Notes under the pieces: generated by a model
The model's database searches: none
Told to the model about the DNA's origin: nothing
What the model saw: only the letters and a program-made list of their open reading frames with translations
In this document: one piece after another, positions 31,497 to 43,985 of the stretch
Layout: each line of letters begins with the position of its first letter
Numbering within the stretch: position 1 is the first letter of the stretch
Origin: Mytilus edulis
Lineage: Eukaryota > Mollusca > Bivalvia > Mytilida > Mytilidae
Assembly (NCBI RefSeq): GCF_963676685.1
Contig: NC_092354.1
Location: 30,350,193-30,414,192, forward strand
Length of the DNA stretch: 64,000 bases
Direction: 5' to 3'
Translations under genes and position numbers: made by a program

Positions 31497-32140
31497 GCAC
31501 TAGAATAAATCACACAAATACAGCAACTTCAATCTCTCAAGAGGTTTTGAATGTTATTGCTCCTGGACAAATGTCTTCTTTTTCAAATGATGTGCTACAA
31601 AAATTGTTTCAACACAATCAGCTGACAATAATATGCTCGAAGTTACATATAACCAAGCCACAGATTGCGGAACACAAAAACAGATTTTTTGTTTGTTGGA
31701 AATTACTTTTTAAAGCAATTTAGGAATTTATTTCTGACTTGTCAAAATACAGGTACACCACAGCTAGAAAAAAATCTTCAATGATTGGTACTGGACAATC
31801 TGTTAAAAAAAACATCATATAGTCGAGAGGGTTTGACAGATGAGCAGATAAGCCATTTCATGGACTTCATTATGAGTCCATTCATAATGACAGATGCACT
31901 ATATGGAGAGACACATCTTAAGATTCCACAGGGAAAGTGTGTCATGTGCCAAAAAATATATTGAACAGTGTAAGAACCCGTGTTCTTGAACAATATAAAT
32001 ACTATTGTGAAAACCCACATTTTGATGCCACAGCAAGTTCACGATCAAGTGAGCAAGGACTCTGCATTAAAGCCTGCACTGAAAGCTAAAATTCTTACTT
32101 TAACTACATAATAAACATGTTAAAATCAATCGGGTCCAGG
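31497..32140 (+). pseudogene. Second copy of the 'DLPF..NVIR' family, broken
   Basis: An upstream frame (31487-31723) gives ISQEVLNVIAPGQMSSFSND and TIICSKLHITKPQIAEHKN. Further on, 31838-31935 gives EGLTDEQISHFMDFIMSP, then DALYGETHLKIPQGK. A shifted frame continues with VPKNILNSVRTRVLEQYKYYC up to about 32030. The plan parallels 7707-7429 (FITS..NDLPF..LKLS..NVIR..IRQYKQYC). One frameshift at about 31935 and stops upstream make it non-functional. The activity of the family is unknown. Confidence 0.5.
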
Positions 32141-32149
32141 ACCAATCCA

Positions 32150-33055
32150 GGATATCTTATCAAAATCATTCGTTTTTAATATAATTTTCCATGTGCATAC
32201 ATATAGAAGAACTAATGGGTGATAAACTCAGTATATGATAAATACATATTTCCGGTTATGGTATATATTCTTCAGCATTTATTTCCGTATTTTTCTAGAA
32301 ATTCACAATTGCATGTTTGTAGTATAATAATTATTGTGTCTGTATTTTAAAAATAAATTGAAAATAGATTGAAAAACGTGTCAACAAGTGTCGTATCCCC
32401 ATAAGAGAAATCAAAAGGGACATAAGAATAATATAAAAGAGAATTGTAACTAATTCAAAGGAAAAAATATATAAATTCATGAAAAAATACATTAACTTCA
32501 ACTTTTATTAACACTAGACAGTTTACACTGTAACGAGAGACAGACAAATGATACAAGTAATACTTTTAATGGTGAACAAGACAGAAAGAAAAAGATGTAA
32601 CGCCTAAATTCGGGGGACCTTCCCGCTGGTGTTGTCGACGGATAGTTCGTGACACGAGAAGATCCTTTTGCGTATATAAAATGAGGGATTCTTGTGTTGT
32701 TTGGACCTTTTCTCTGACTTACTAAAATAAGTGTTAAGTTCAACAGTGTATTCATGTATCTTAAAACTCGTAAAAGCAAAAGTCTTATTTTAGTCTCAGA
32801 ATTTGGGTAAATCACATTTACTGAATTACAATTAGTGGCGTTGTCCGTACCATTTACTAGCCTCTAGATATATTTAGAGAATCCTTAGTTTTAGAGGTAT
32901 AAATATAGATTAACTGTCATGTTTTTTAAGTCTTCCTTGTAGTATTGTATAATGTTGGACCATAAAATACATGTCACATGTACATGTATTGCCAAAATTA
33001 TTAAGTTGTGTAACCATATCAATGTAAAATTTTAGGTATTTGAATTAGACATTTG
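32150..33055. other. No gene seen
   Basis: AT-rich sequence. The minus-strand ORF 32815-32498 has no coding character that I recognise. Confidence 0.4.
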
Positions 33056-33059
33056 TTCA

Positions 33060-33300
33060 CGCATACATGAGTACTTGAGCAAATACAATCAGTTAACTGT
33101 CACTACGAGCACCCATGAGATCTTAAATTGAGCAAATATGATCACTTACATTTATGAGTAAAATTTGAGCTAGATCTACTCAATTGAGTTAGATATATCA
33201 ATTTTGAGACTAATCGAAATGGTTATTTGAGCACACATGTGGCTATTTACACTAATGAGAGCGATATTGGGATTCTGTATGAGCAAACTTAGCAAATCTT
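33060..33300. repeat. 'gagcaaat' word cluster
   Basis: Words such as 'tgagcaaatacaa', 'ttgagcaaatatgat', 'tgagcacacatg' and 'tgagcaaactt' recur at intervals of about 40-80 bp without a fixed period. It lies downstream of the CACTA transposase stop and could belong to subterminal repeats of that element. This is inferred from position only. Confidence 0.35.
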
Positions 33301-33339
33301 TATAGAGACAGACCTATGAGCGCTATATCCCCGGCGAGA

Positions 33340-33620
33340 AGAAATTCATGACTTCATGAACTATCATGAATGGTTCGTGAATGTTCATGAATGGTACATG
33401 AAAATTCATAAATAATTCATAAATGAAGGTTCATGAATTTAATTCATGAACTGTTCATTAAAAGTATTTTATGAATGTTCATGAAGTTTTGATGAATCAG
33501 TAGCTGCTCATAAAAATTCCTGAAATGTTCATTAAAAGTATTTTATGAATGTTCATGAAGTTTTGATGAATCACGAGCTGATCATTGAAATTCTTGAAAT
33601 GTTCATCTGTCATATGCATG
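33340..33620. repeat. TTCATGAA palindrome cluster with a 74 bp duplication
   Basis: 'ttcatgaa' and close variants recur about every 15-40 bp. Two near-identical 74 bp units start at 33453 and 33527 ('gttcattaaaagtattttat'). Dense short palindromes are typical of subterminal binding-site arrays in CACTA elements, and the CACTA gene ends 750 bp away. The link is an inference. Confidence 0.55.
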
Positions 33621-33849
33621 TTATGAATAATAGATGATTTTCTGGATAATGAATAACATTTTATCAAATTTTATGAACTAACTATTACTCAACTGTCATT
33701 TGTATATAAATTGAGGCTGCAGGAAAAAAAAGTTCGACCAAAAATTTAGCGGTTTAATATTTAGGCCAATTGCAAAATCCATAAAACAAAATTGTATATG
33801 ATTCAAGTTTGTTCAGCAATGTAATGTTAACTGTAATTTTCCATAAAAC

Positions 33850-34170
33850 ATCATTCACAGTTCTGTAATTCTCGTCATAAAATTTCTACAGGACCAATCA
33901 CATTGTTGTGTAGTAACTACTTTTGTCCGTGAGACAGCATTCACAGTTCTGTTAAGCCAGGTTGTAAAATTTCCTCAGACATTGTTGAGTAGTAATTTTT
34001 TAAGGCATATACTTCTATGGATTGCAACTCTATGATGACAGTTCTGTTATGGCAAGTTTTAAAATTTCTACAGATCAAATCACATTGTTGAGAAGTAATT
34101 TATTTAGGCGCTAATTATAAAAAAAAAAACAGCATTCACAGTTCGGTTAAGCCAAGTTGTAAAATTTCGG
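33850..34170. repeat. ~90-100 bp degenerate tandem repeat, four units
   Basis: 'cattcacagttctgt' recurs at about 33852, 33939, 34036 and 34134, each followed by 'gttgtaaaatttc' and 'cacattgttg..agtaa'. Spacing is 87-100 bp. It lies immediately beyond the 3' end of the CACTA transposase gene and may be its subterminal array. Confidence 0.6.
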
Positions 34171-36599
34171 CAGATATGTATTTAGTCACTACTTTTGCCA
34201 TCCTCAAGCCAAAGTTCTCCAGTGGTAAATAATCTATTTTGTCACTTCTTTTTTGGATTATGATTTTGAAGATTGTTATGATTACTGTTCGGTAATTTTG
34301 TTGTTACCCTTATTTAAAGTATTTATCGAGATACAGCTACATACTGTAAACAAATACATGTACAAGTCTACTTGAAAACAGAATGTCCATATGAATTTGG
34401 CATCTTAGCAATGAAAATTTTCCCGTTGACTTTTGGATCTATATACCACAAGTTTTCTTCAAGTTCATTTACCAACAAAAGTTTGCATTTATCACAAGCG
34501 GTAGAAGTAAATAGATATTTTCCAGTCGTCAACTCCCCAATACGGTACTCTGTTAAATATAATGGAATTACAAGTGCAAATATAAGTTGAGTTTGTTCAT
34601 GAAAAATAAAATATTTTACTGAACAAGCAATTCCACGTTTAGTTAAAAAGGTGTTGCAAATTCGTCTTTTCATGCGGGTATAAGAGCCAGAATACATTTT
34701 TTTACCATTTAACATTACCCTATCCACCTTTTTAATACAAGATGTATCACTTAATCCAGATTCTTCCAGAATAAAGTTTGTATTTTCATCCTTAGGCACT
34801 TCTGTTATTGCACCGGCTATTTCACAGTTTGCAACGGGTTTAAGATTCTTCCAGTTTTTTCCTTTAAAGATAAATGGAAGATTGTTTCGCAGCAGTGCCT
34901 GAGCCTCCTTAATTTTCATCACTTGTTTGGTGACATCTCCAGTTCCATGTACAGTTTTGGTAATCATGGAGTTGCAATCCTCAAACGGAAAACAGCTCCA
35001 ACTCGAGAGTGGACCCAACACTAACATATTCAACCATATGCATTCCAATATTGTGGACATTTAGTCCACAAGATCCAGCGGGATATAAATTGCTAAAGTT
35101 CCTGAAGAATGCATCTAGCAGAATGTGTGCTCTCTGCAGGTCATTTTTTGATATTTTGTCACCCAGCAGAAAATAAACACCTTCAGCGAGACAAGCAAAA
35201 TGTTCAAGGTATTTATTAGGCAAAATTCCCTCTACACATGGAATTCCATAATAAATTAACCACGCTTGCAATTCAGTTGCTTTAAAATGTGTATAGTTTT
35301 TCTCCAGGTCCCTAGGAAGTCTCTCCATACTTTCAGGGGGTTTTATCGAGTTCAAACGTTTTGAAATCAACTTCACCTTGTCACCAATAAAATACTCTTG
35401 TTTACTTTCAGTAGAAGAAAACCATTTGTATAGAAGGGTTTTGGTAACTCCTAACAAAACTCCATGCATATAATCTGGCGGGGTGCCACTGACAATATCA
35501 AAGTTTTTCAAATCCAACAATGGAGATGTACCCTTAAATCCCTTAATTCTATTTCTTTCTGTACCCCTTTCCATGGCAAGCTTTACTCCAGCTTGATTCC
35601 GATTTGGATACTTCTCTGCTGTTTCCCTGTAAGGAAAGCACCTACTTGTACCTTTTCCCTGTTTCACTGTCTTCCCAGGTTCTTCACAGGTAATACAAGA
35701 ATCACTACCATTATATTGAGTCATATTCAAAATGGCTGCCTTAGCAGGCAAATCATAAATTCCACATATCACTTTCAATTTTACAGTGGTCTCTTCACCG
35801 TTTAATTTTTCAGTAATACCAGTATCATACAAGTCATTCATCAATTTACAAAAGGATCCAATGAATGTATTAAATGGAGGTTTTCCCTTCCCTTGCCAAA
35901 TCCCCGCAAGGATCACATTTTCCCTGGCAAATCTAGCACATGGATTTAACTCGTTTACAGCCATAAATATTGGCCAAAGCTGAACTTTAGAAGATGAGTA
36001 TAGGCTTACACCATCTGTATTAATAACTGCTGTTAGATTTGTGTTGTCAGTTCCATTTAAGAAATCATTCTCTGACAACAATTTTCTATAAAGCGATCCA
36101 TCAGTTATGTCGGTGATTGTTTCATTGTCTTGTAAATAACGATTCCTAATATAGTTCTTATTCTTTAGTACATCCTCCCAAATACCTGAAATTAAAAATA
36201 TCATTTCATAAACTACGAAAGGATAAACATGTATATTAAAGTGTATGTTCCAGCAGACCTGTTGATAAAGAATGTGTAATAACTATACTAAAGTCTGTTT
36301 CACATTTTGCCATTTCTAAGAACATCAAATACTGTAAATTGAATATATCACATTGAAAATTTAATTTAGCTATAATTCCGGCAACTAAATTTAGTGACAA
36401 CATGCTTCCTCCCTCTTTAGCTTTCTCGGTACTCATGTGGAAATTGATGATTTTTGGACAAAGTTAAAGTTCTTGATAAAAGCAAAATTACCTATTTCCA
36501 GTAATCTCACTTAAATAATTTTTCTATACAATATTAATATGCATAAAACTAAATGAAAGAAATTAACACAACTTAAAGTATTTAACTTAGGAGGGTGTT

Positions 36600-37105
36600 C
36601 CGTGGAACACGTGTTTCGCCTGCCAATGGCATTTAAGTAACCTTTCATATTTATTAAATCAAAATTTATATTTAATGAACGGCTGAGCAAAAGGATTGAT
36701 TAAATGAGCTGTTCTGGCTAAGTGAGCCTCTAAAATCAGAAAAATCAAAATTTAAAGCATTAGGTGCGCAACTTAATCCGTCAAGGAAGATATCCTGAAA
36801 GTTTGGTTGAAATATGACCTACAGCTGTGAAGAATTGTTCAGTGAGCTATTTTGGCTCCGTGAGCCTCTGAAATTGGAAACATAAAAACTTAAAAACATT
36901 AAAACATTAGGTGCACAACTTAATCCCTCAAGGAAGATATCCTGAAAGTTTGGTTGAAATATGACCTACAGCTTTGAAGAATTGTCAAAATGAGCTATTT
37001 TGGCTCCGTGAGCCGCTAAAATCAGTGAAATCAAAATTTAAAGTATAAGGTGCCAGGGTAGGAAATTCGCCTATAAAACATGTTATTACCAGCCCTGATT
37101 TCCCT
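36600..37105. repeat. ~130-140 bp tandem repeat in the CACTA gene intron
   Basis: 'ggaagatatcctgaaagtt', 'tggttgaaatatgacctaca' and 'gagctattttggctccgtga' recur two to three times between 36690 and 37050. A related unit follows at 37340-37420 ('gcaagatatcctgaaaattt'). The miniature element at 37114 separates these parts. I recall related arrays elsewhere in mollusc genomes. Confidence 0.65.
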
Positions 37106-37113
37106 ATATAATC

Positions 37114-37260
37114 CAGTGGCGGATCCAGAACTTTTTATTAGAGGGGGCCCACTGACTGACCTAAGAGGGGGCCCACTCCAGTCATGCTTCAGTGATTCCC
37201 TATATAATCAACCAAATTTTTCCACGTAAGGGGGGCCCCCCCCCCCTGGATCCGCCACTG
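37114..37260. mobile_element. 147 bp miniature element, 5 bp target duplication
   Basis: It begins 'cagtggcggatccag' and ends 'ctggatccgccactg', a perfect 15 bp terminal inverted repeat, with G-runs inside. 'taatc' flanks it on both sides (37109-37113 and 37261-37265). A truncated copy is at 13765-13852. The superfamily is not clear from five bases alone. Confidence 0.8.
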
Positions 37261-37262
37261 TA

Positions 37263-38333
37263 ATCAGTCAAAATCTGCTAAATATTAGCCAGCCCTGCCA
37301 AGAAATTATTAGTCACGGACTGGCGGTCAGGCTAGTATTTCCAACTCTGAAGGTGCACAACTAGACCCCATAAGCAAGATATCCTGAAAATTTGGTTGGA
37401 ATCTGACAAACAGTTTCGGAGGAGATGCAGATACAAAAGGTGACGACACCAACTGACGGAGACGACGACAACGACAACGACGAAGTACGACGGATAGTGA
37501 TCCCTATGTATCGACTCTGCTTTCAGCAGGCGACACAAAACTGTGACTCTATGTCCAAAAATACTGAAAATCCCCATTTTCCCACATGAGGGGAGCGAAT
37601 CCAAAATATACAAAAATTGCCAGAACATCATCTTAATGTAATTTCATATAAATTTCAATATTTGCATCTCACTTATTTTTTGAAAATTAAGAAATGTGAG
37701 AGACTCAGCTCTGTGAAATGTACTTTAACAGACCTATACCATGACAGTAAAACATTACCCTTCCGGAGCACCTGTGTTCACTCCCAGTTTTTGGTGGAGT
37801 CTGTGATGTTCAATTTGTTTTTGGTTTGCGTGTTTGCATGTTTGTTTTGTCTTTTGTCTCAGTCTTTTGTAGACCAGGTGCTGTCCCTTGTCTCAATGTT
37901 TTCGTTTTTCGGTTGCTCTTTAGTAGGGCTGCAATGATACACCTACTCCACGATACAAGAGTGACGATAGGATACGTATCGCCATACTATTTCATAGGAA
38001 TATTTCATGAATTTATGCACATGAAAAACAGAAGACTTCTTCAGTTGTTACCTGAATTTCACAAGGGTTTCGTTCAGCATGCCTTGCTTTTTTTTAAGTA
38101 AAAATACTATAAAAAGCAATACTAAATATGTCTTTTTTTTAAAAATGTTTTTGCATATATTGTAGTTTTAAAATTTTATTTTGAGCTTTATTGTGAATGT
38201 ATCATCAACCTCAGTTCTTATGATTAAATCGTGATACTTTTTTTTAAGATATGATATGTATAGTAACAAACTGTGCCTATTCACTAAAGTTAAGTTTATA
38301 ATACATACACATTGAATAGGGCATATTAGTTAC
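37263..38333. other. Rest of the last CACTA intron
   Basis: It holds the tail of the ~135 bp repeat and, at 37798-37935, a dispersed repeat ('ttgttttgtcttttgtctca', 'gttttcgtttttcggttgct') that recurs at 43160-43270. ORFs here on both strands are incidental. Confidence 0.5.
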
Positions 38334-39184
38334 CTGGCGACTGAAGTAAGTTCTTTAATTGTCTGTTGATGTTGGCCATGACAAAACTTGCTCTTGGCTG
38401 CTTTACTTTATTCAACATCTTGAAGCGGGGATTATTACACTTTCCACACCTTACAGTGTCTGTGTCAGCTGGAAACAATTCAAAACAACTTTCACAGTAA
38501 TGGAATTCATTTGCAAAGTCATCGTCCAGATATTTTCATAAATGCTCATACTGTATATTTTGTAAACCTTTACAGTCAGGGAATACAGTTTTGAAGGTTT
38601 TTAAAATGTCTTTACAACCACTTCCTGGAATGCTGTTTCTTAAAAAACAAGCCAAAATTTCCATTTCAGTGTTTTTCACATCAAATTCTGATTCAGCTGA
38701 TGTCTCTAATTCCTGATCAGTTGAATTCTCAGAAAAGTTGGTATCATCGTCATCAGATAATATGCTTCCAGATGAAATGTCATCATCATCAGATAAATTA
38801 CTCAAAAGGTCATAATCTGAACAATTTTCACTACTGTAACTGCTGTGGTCATCATTATCCTCATTTATGTTATTTTCAAAACCTTCTACAGCTATCAGGG
38901 TTTCTAAAAACAAAAGAAGATAAAACATAATTCAAAGATCACACTGTATGCTAGTCTGAATTTCCTCTGACTCACAAGATACCGTCTGGTATCGCACTTC
39001 AAACACTTCGTATACATTTATTTGACATGCAATAAGGACCTACCCTGTTGATATTGAAAGTTCAATGATTTATCTGTTTGCTGATACCATTTTTAATTGC
39101 CTTTCTCTTATTTCAACGACGCTTTGGCTCATCTTTTCCTCGGCATCGTGTATTTTGACATTACTTTCACTTTGTAGCTGTATT

Positions 39185-39343
39185 TAGAATATTTGAATCA
39201 TGTGACTCATGACGTTGCTTATAGACTTTTTCGTGGTTTATTTTGTTTGATTTCTAACATTGGCGGCATCTAAAAATAAACCACGAAAAAGACTGTAGCT
39301 CGCATCATGAGAAAATATCCTGTCATGTGATTCAAATATTCTA
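39185..39343. mobile_element. 159 bp hairpin element in a CACTA intron
   Basis: The outer arms 'tagaatatttgaatcatgtg' (39185) and 'catgtgattcaaatattcta' (ending 39343) are complementary. Inside them 'actttttcgtggtttatttt' (39225-39244) pairs with 'aaaataaaccacgaaaaagt'-like sequence at 39272-39293. The loop holds 'ctaacattggcggcatc'. A worn third arm-like segment follows at 39353-39385 ('cttttcatggtttattttta'). This looks like a foldback miniature element. Confidence 0.7.
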
Positions 39344-40639
39344 CTGACGCAAGCTATAATCCTTTTCATGGTTTATTTTTAAATTCTGCCAACTTTCGTC
39401 GAGGGCGAGACAATTAATATTTTAAGAATACATGTTAAAAGAATCTTTTCACTCAGGAATCTATTTGTGAAGTGAAGAATATTAAAATCAAACCTACCTG
39501 ACTGGCTTTCCATTTCTGTATCACTAAAATCACGAGAACTGTCTATACAGATTTGTTCACTGTGCTGCTCATTAAAATCAAATGAACTGAAATCTGAAAA
39601 AGTAAAACCAAGAACAAAATCAAATAATTTTAGGCACCCTCTTTAACATGAATTTGTGATGAATTCCTTACACTTTAACCATGCCTCTGCAATAACAAAT
39701 GATGCAAGATACATGCATTTATCAAAGTGTCTCAACTGTCAACGAACGAAACTGTAGATTTCAACATCTTCAAATATACTGAATCCTTCTGCAAGTTTCA
39801 AAGAAATTTAGCATATATTTTATATGACAGAGAAATTCATCTCTGCATAATTCAAATCTGTTGAAATCCAATTAATCAAAACTCATAATGCAAGAAATTT
39901 ACCAAAGTTGGAATTGAAATATATACAGATCCAATGATCCATTATGCAAACATTTAATTCATGTTGTTCTTCTTCTACCATGTCTACAGGTCAATCCCAG
40001 ACATGTATGACTGTATTTTATAAAAAATAATGAATTTTAATCTTCCTTCAGGAAATATACCAAATTAAGAACGAAAATCTTCTGTATTCCTTAATAACTG
40101 TTGTTCTTCTAATGCCATATAATTTGTATATTTGGTTATTAGGATACTTTAAAAAAAATATTAAGTCTGGGAATCTTCCAGGAAAATAACCAAATTTTTT
40201 TTAAATATTTTGAAATATGTTGTTAATTTGTTATTGATCATCCAAGATCCCTGTGGTCATGTCTAACAAATTTACTAAAATATCATGTAGCCCATGAATA
40301 TCGTTTATTGTGTGAAAAATGAAAGGATCTGGGGTAAATGTACATTGAAACATTGAACACATACAATGTACAAATGGAATTTATAGTATGTTTATTTTGA
40401 ATAAATCAATTCCACCAATACCAACCTGTCACACTTGTAGGATCAATGTTGATGTCAATTTCTGCCATCTCTCTGTGTTCTGTTGCACTTTCCACTGCAT
40501 TTTCAATACCTATAATAAATAAATCTTATCTGCATATCACCTGTAATAAAGAGCTTTGCAGAGTGCAACAAATACTTCCCAAGCATTAGTCAACAAGAGA
40601 AACTGTCTGAATTCAGCTATCTAAATAATCGGCTTGTCA

Positions 40640-41060
40640 TTATTAAGTACCAGACAAAAGTTTGTCAAAATCAAGCTTAGAATAAAAAAAACTTACAATT
40701 TTTGATATTGCAGCCTTTTGACCCCTTTAATATACATTGTATCTTAATCCTTATAACAATATATAAATTGGGAACATAATCAAGGAAAAAGATCAAGAAG
40801 ACATGACAAATCCGAGACAAAAAAAGAAGACCATCTGCAAATGCGGAATAACCATTAAAATTCTGACTTGGTACAGGCATTTTCTAATGAAAATGTTGGG
40901 TTAAACATGTTTTACGGGCCCAAACCTCCCACTTGAATAATGGTTGCTCAAATGCAGGACAAACAAGTCTGACCTGATAGTCATAGTCACATTAGTGTAA
41001 AACAGTGATCATAAGAGTACAAGTAATTCACGGACAAAAGTAAAGAACATACACATTTAA
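40640..41060. repeat. Worn dispersed repeat in a CACTA intron
   Basis: 'ctgacttggtacaggcattt', 'aaaatgttgggttaaacatg' and 'caaacctcccacttg' are a diverged relative of the 'gacttggaacaggcgcaaaa' part of the repeat at 19660-19730, same orientation. The frame 40880-40677 is incidental. Confidence 0.5.
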
Positions 41061-42299
41061 GACAAGGTCCCAGAACACAACGAAAATTTTACGACCACGT
41101 GCCTAGAACAAAGAGTGATCCTGAACTTTATCAAAACAGTAAAAGCGACATAAAAACTTTCAGCATACTTTATGAAAGATATTTTCATAAGGAATCTTTT
41201 TGAACTCATTTTCATGTATACATGTATGGACGGACAAGATCAAAACCTTGAAAAGGCATATCTGCAATAAAATAAATTAGATAAGCGAACTAGATGTGAA
41301 CAGCAAGATCTTCAACCAAAACCTATAAGACTTACTAGTAGTTATAATGCAATTGATCTTTAATTTATACAATCAAAACTGTAAGATTCAAACATCGACT
41401 GACCCTCATAGGTGACAATAAATGTAGCTTAGTCTTTGGGTCAGAAGAGCTAAAAAGACTACATGTAGATGTACTGAGCTGTCATTTACTGAACTTACTA
41501 CTTCTTTCACTTGTACTTGTCTCTGCTAGTTCCAGAGGACCCTGTTTTTGCCTTCTTGATATTAAAGTAGTTCTTGGAATCTCTATACTAGTATCTTCTA
41601 AGTATTTCTTTTTAGCTCGTTTTACAGGACCTAAAATTTAAAGGTTAAACAAAGGTTCAAAGTTTGCTTGGAGAAACAGCTATTGTCCTGTAAGGTCTGG
41701 TGATACATAATGAGACGGAACCCAAGTTTTTTTACTGCTTTTTGACTTCCGAATGGCCGAGATACTCACTTTGCCACTCATCATGGTCTGTGAAGCTTGA
41801 CAGTTATTAGTGTATGAATTAATTGTACGTAATAACTGATGAGACAATTGCGACGAAAAATTTGTATAGTACAGTGTAACAAGCCACAGACATGTAAAAT
41901 TTGCGGTCGTATAAAAATATTCATTTTACCCAAATGGATGATATGTCTATCACAGTGACTGTCTACACTAATTGTATCAGCTGTTGCACGGAAAATGTCA
42001 TGTAAAATTTCTGCTGATTTTTTGTTTGGATGTTATGCAGAAACGGAATAAATTAAACAGCAAAATATTGTTTGTGATAATATTCAATTTAGAAAAATCG
42101 CCTGCGCAAACGCATAATACGCCCGTCGTTAACACTGTCAAATGTAAAGGCACTGGCTTAAATTAAGTAAAGCACAATTGAGAATTCCGCAAAATAAACA
42201 GATTATTTGACTTTGATGTCCAATAACTAGATCATGCACAAAGTTTAAAAGTGATCTTAGTGAGAGAGTAACCTAGAAAAAAAACTAACATTTGGCAAA

Positions 42300-43130
42300 T
42301 AACTAACCTTAACCCTTGAAAGAAAACTGAAATCATGCCAAAAATTATCCACGTTACAGCACACTCATCATACACAAAGTTTGAAGCAAATTGGTCAAGT
42401 GGTTCTTGAGTACGACGGCGACAAAGGAAAAATTACCTTAAATTTGACAAATAAAGTCCCATAACTCTTGACTGTAAAATCAAAATGTCGTCAAAATATA
42501 TACAGATCAGGACCTCATCATATCCAATAACTACATTATGCAAAAATTGAAGTAAATTGGACAAGGGGTTCTTAAGTTAGATAGCGTCATAGGAAAAATT
42601 GCAATAATTTTGACGAATAAAGTCCCATAACTCTTCACTAGATTACGATAATGTCGTCAAAACATATACAGACTGTAACATCATCATATAAAATATGTAT
42701 GCAAAGTTTGAAGAAAATCAGGCAAGGGCCCCCTTTAGTAAAAGTGCAACAAAACAAAAATTGCCTTAAATTTGATCAATAAAGTCCCATAACTCTTGAA
42801 CGAAAAATATAAATTTTGTCAAAAGTATACAGACTGTGACATTGTCATATCCAAAAAGTATGCAAAGTTTGAAAGAAATCAGTCATGGGTTTCTTAAGTT
42901 CAAGTGCGATATAGGAAAAATTGTCATAAATTTGACAATAATGTCCCATAAGTCTTGAACCACAATCTAAATTTCGTCAAAAAGTATACAGACCATGACA
43001 TCGTCATATCCAAAAAGTATGCAAAGTTTGAAGGAAATCAGTCATGGGTTTCTTAAGTTCAGAGTGCGATATAGGAAAATTGCCATAAATTTAATCAATA
43101 AAGTCCCATAACTCTTGAACCGAAAGTTTG
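42300..43130. repeat. ~160 bp tandem repeat, five units
   Basis: 'agtcccataactcttga' recurs at about 42454, 42621, 42783, 42942 and 43102 (spacings 167, 162, 159 and 160). Each unit also has 'catcatatccaa', 'atgcaaagtttgaa' and 'ggaaaaattgc'. It lies in the first intron of the CACTA gene. Confidence 0.85.
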
Positions 43131-43149
43131 GTGGTCATTGGAGTGTGTG

Positions 43150-43320
43150 ATTTTCATTTGTTTTTTGTTTTGCGTGTATACATGTTTGTTTTGTCTTTTG
43201 TCTCCGTCTTTCGCAGCCAATGTCTCGGGATTTATGTTTTTAAGATTGCTCTTCGGTTTCTCTGGACTTAATCTAATATAATTCTTCACTGTTCTTATCA
43301 TCTGCAAGCAGTATCACAAC
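43150..43320. repeat. Dispersed repeat ('gttttgtcttttgtctc')
   Basis: Matches 37798-37935 in the same orientation: 'tttttgttttgcgtgt', 'catgtttgttttgtcttttg', and a late 'tgctcttcggtttc'. It continues with 'ctggacttaatctaatat'. Non-coding. Confidence 0.55.
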
Positions 43321-43734
43321 TTTTGAGGACCACTAAAAACTCCCAAATAACATTATATATCTTGTTTGGTATGAGATGACATTGGTATGAGTTTACTGTT
43401 GTACGAGTTTTCGGTGGTACGAGTTTACTGTGGTATGACTTGAACTTGGTACGAGTTTGCAATGGTACCACTTAACTATAATTCATTACTCGGGGAGGGT
43501 AAGTAACACTTTCCTTGGCAGAAGAGAACTAGAGATTGTGTGAGGATTTAATTATGCAGATTAAATAGGAGCAGAGAATAAAAGAATGTCTCTGAAAGGA
43601 CCCATCATCCGGATAGTTTTTTTTAACTTCAACCCAAAAGACTTATCTCTAAAGTCTCGTATTGAGTGATAAAATCGAACTGGTACAGTCTGTGCCAAAC
43701 TTTTTCATCTACTAGCCCGAAAACACATTTTAGG

Positions 43735-43985
43735 GAACAACCATTTAACTTCAAGGGGGGGGGGGGGGGGGGGGGGGCTATGGTTTTTTCTTAAAAAAAA
43801 TAATCGGATTCCCAATTTGCTGAAAAAAAATATTCTGTTCAAGCAGATGACAAAAAAAAATATTTTGATTCCAGATTTTCCCCATACCTATAGTGTATTA
43901 TTTTGAAAAAAATAATTCGATTGAAAGCGTTGAAAAAAAACCATAGGGGGGGGGGGGGGGGGGTTCACATTTTATTTCTGGAATA
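43735..43985. mobile_element. Foldback element bounded by poly-G runs
   Basis: Long G-runs at about 43756-43777 and 43946-43963 border a core that starts 'ctatggttttttctt' and ends 'gaaaaaaaaccatag'. These ends are inverted repeats of each other. The core repeats 'aaaaaaatattctg/ttttgattcc' words. It resembles the element at 45201-45457. No target duplication was found. Confidence 0.5.

Noticed and set aside
33098-33110. 'cactacgagcaccc' as the CACTA terminus
   Set aside because: The surrounding 'gagcaaat' words continue to the left of it, so it is not a boundary, and no inverted 'gtagtg' partner with the same extension was found to the right of 44.4 kb.
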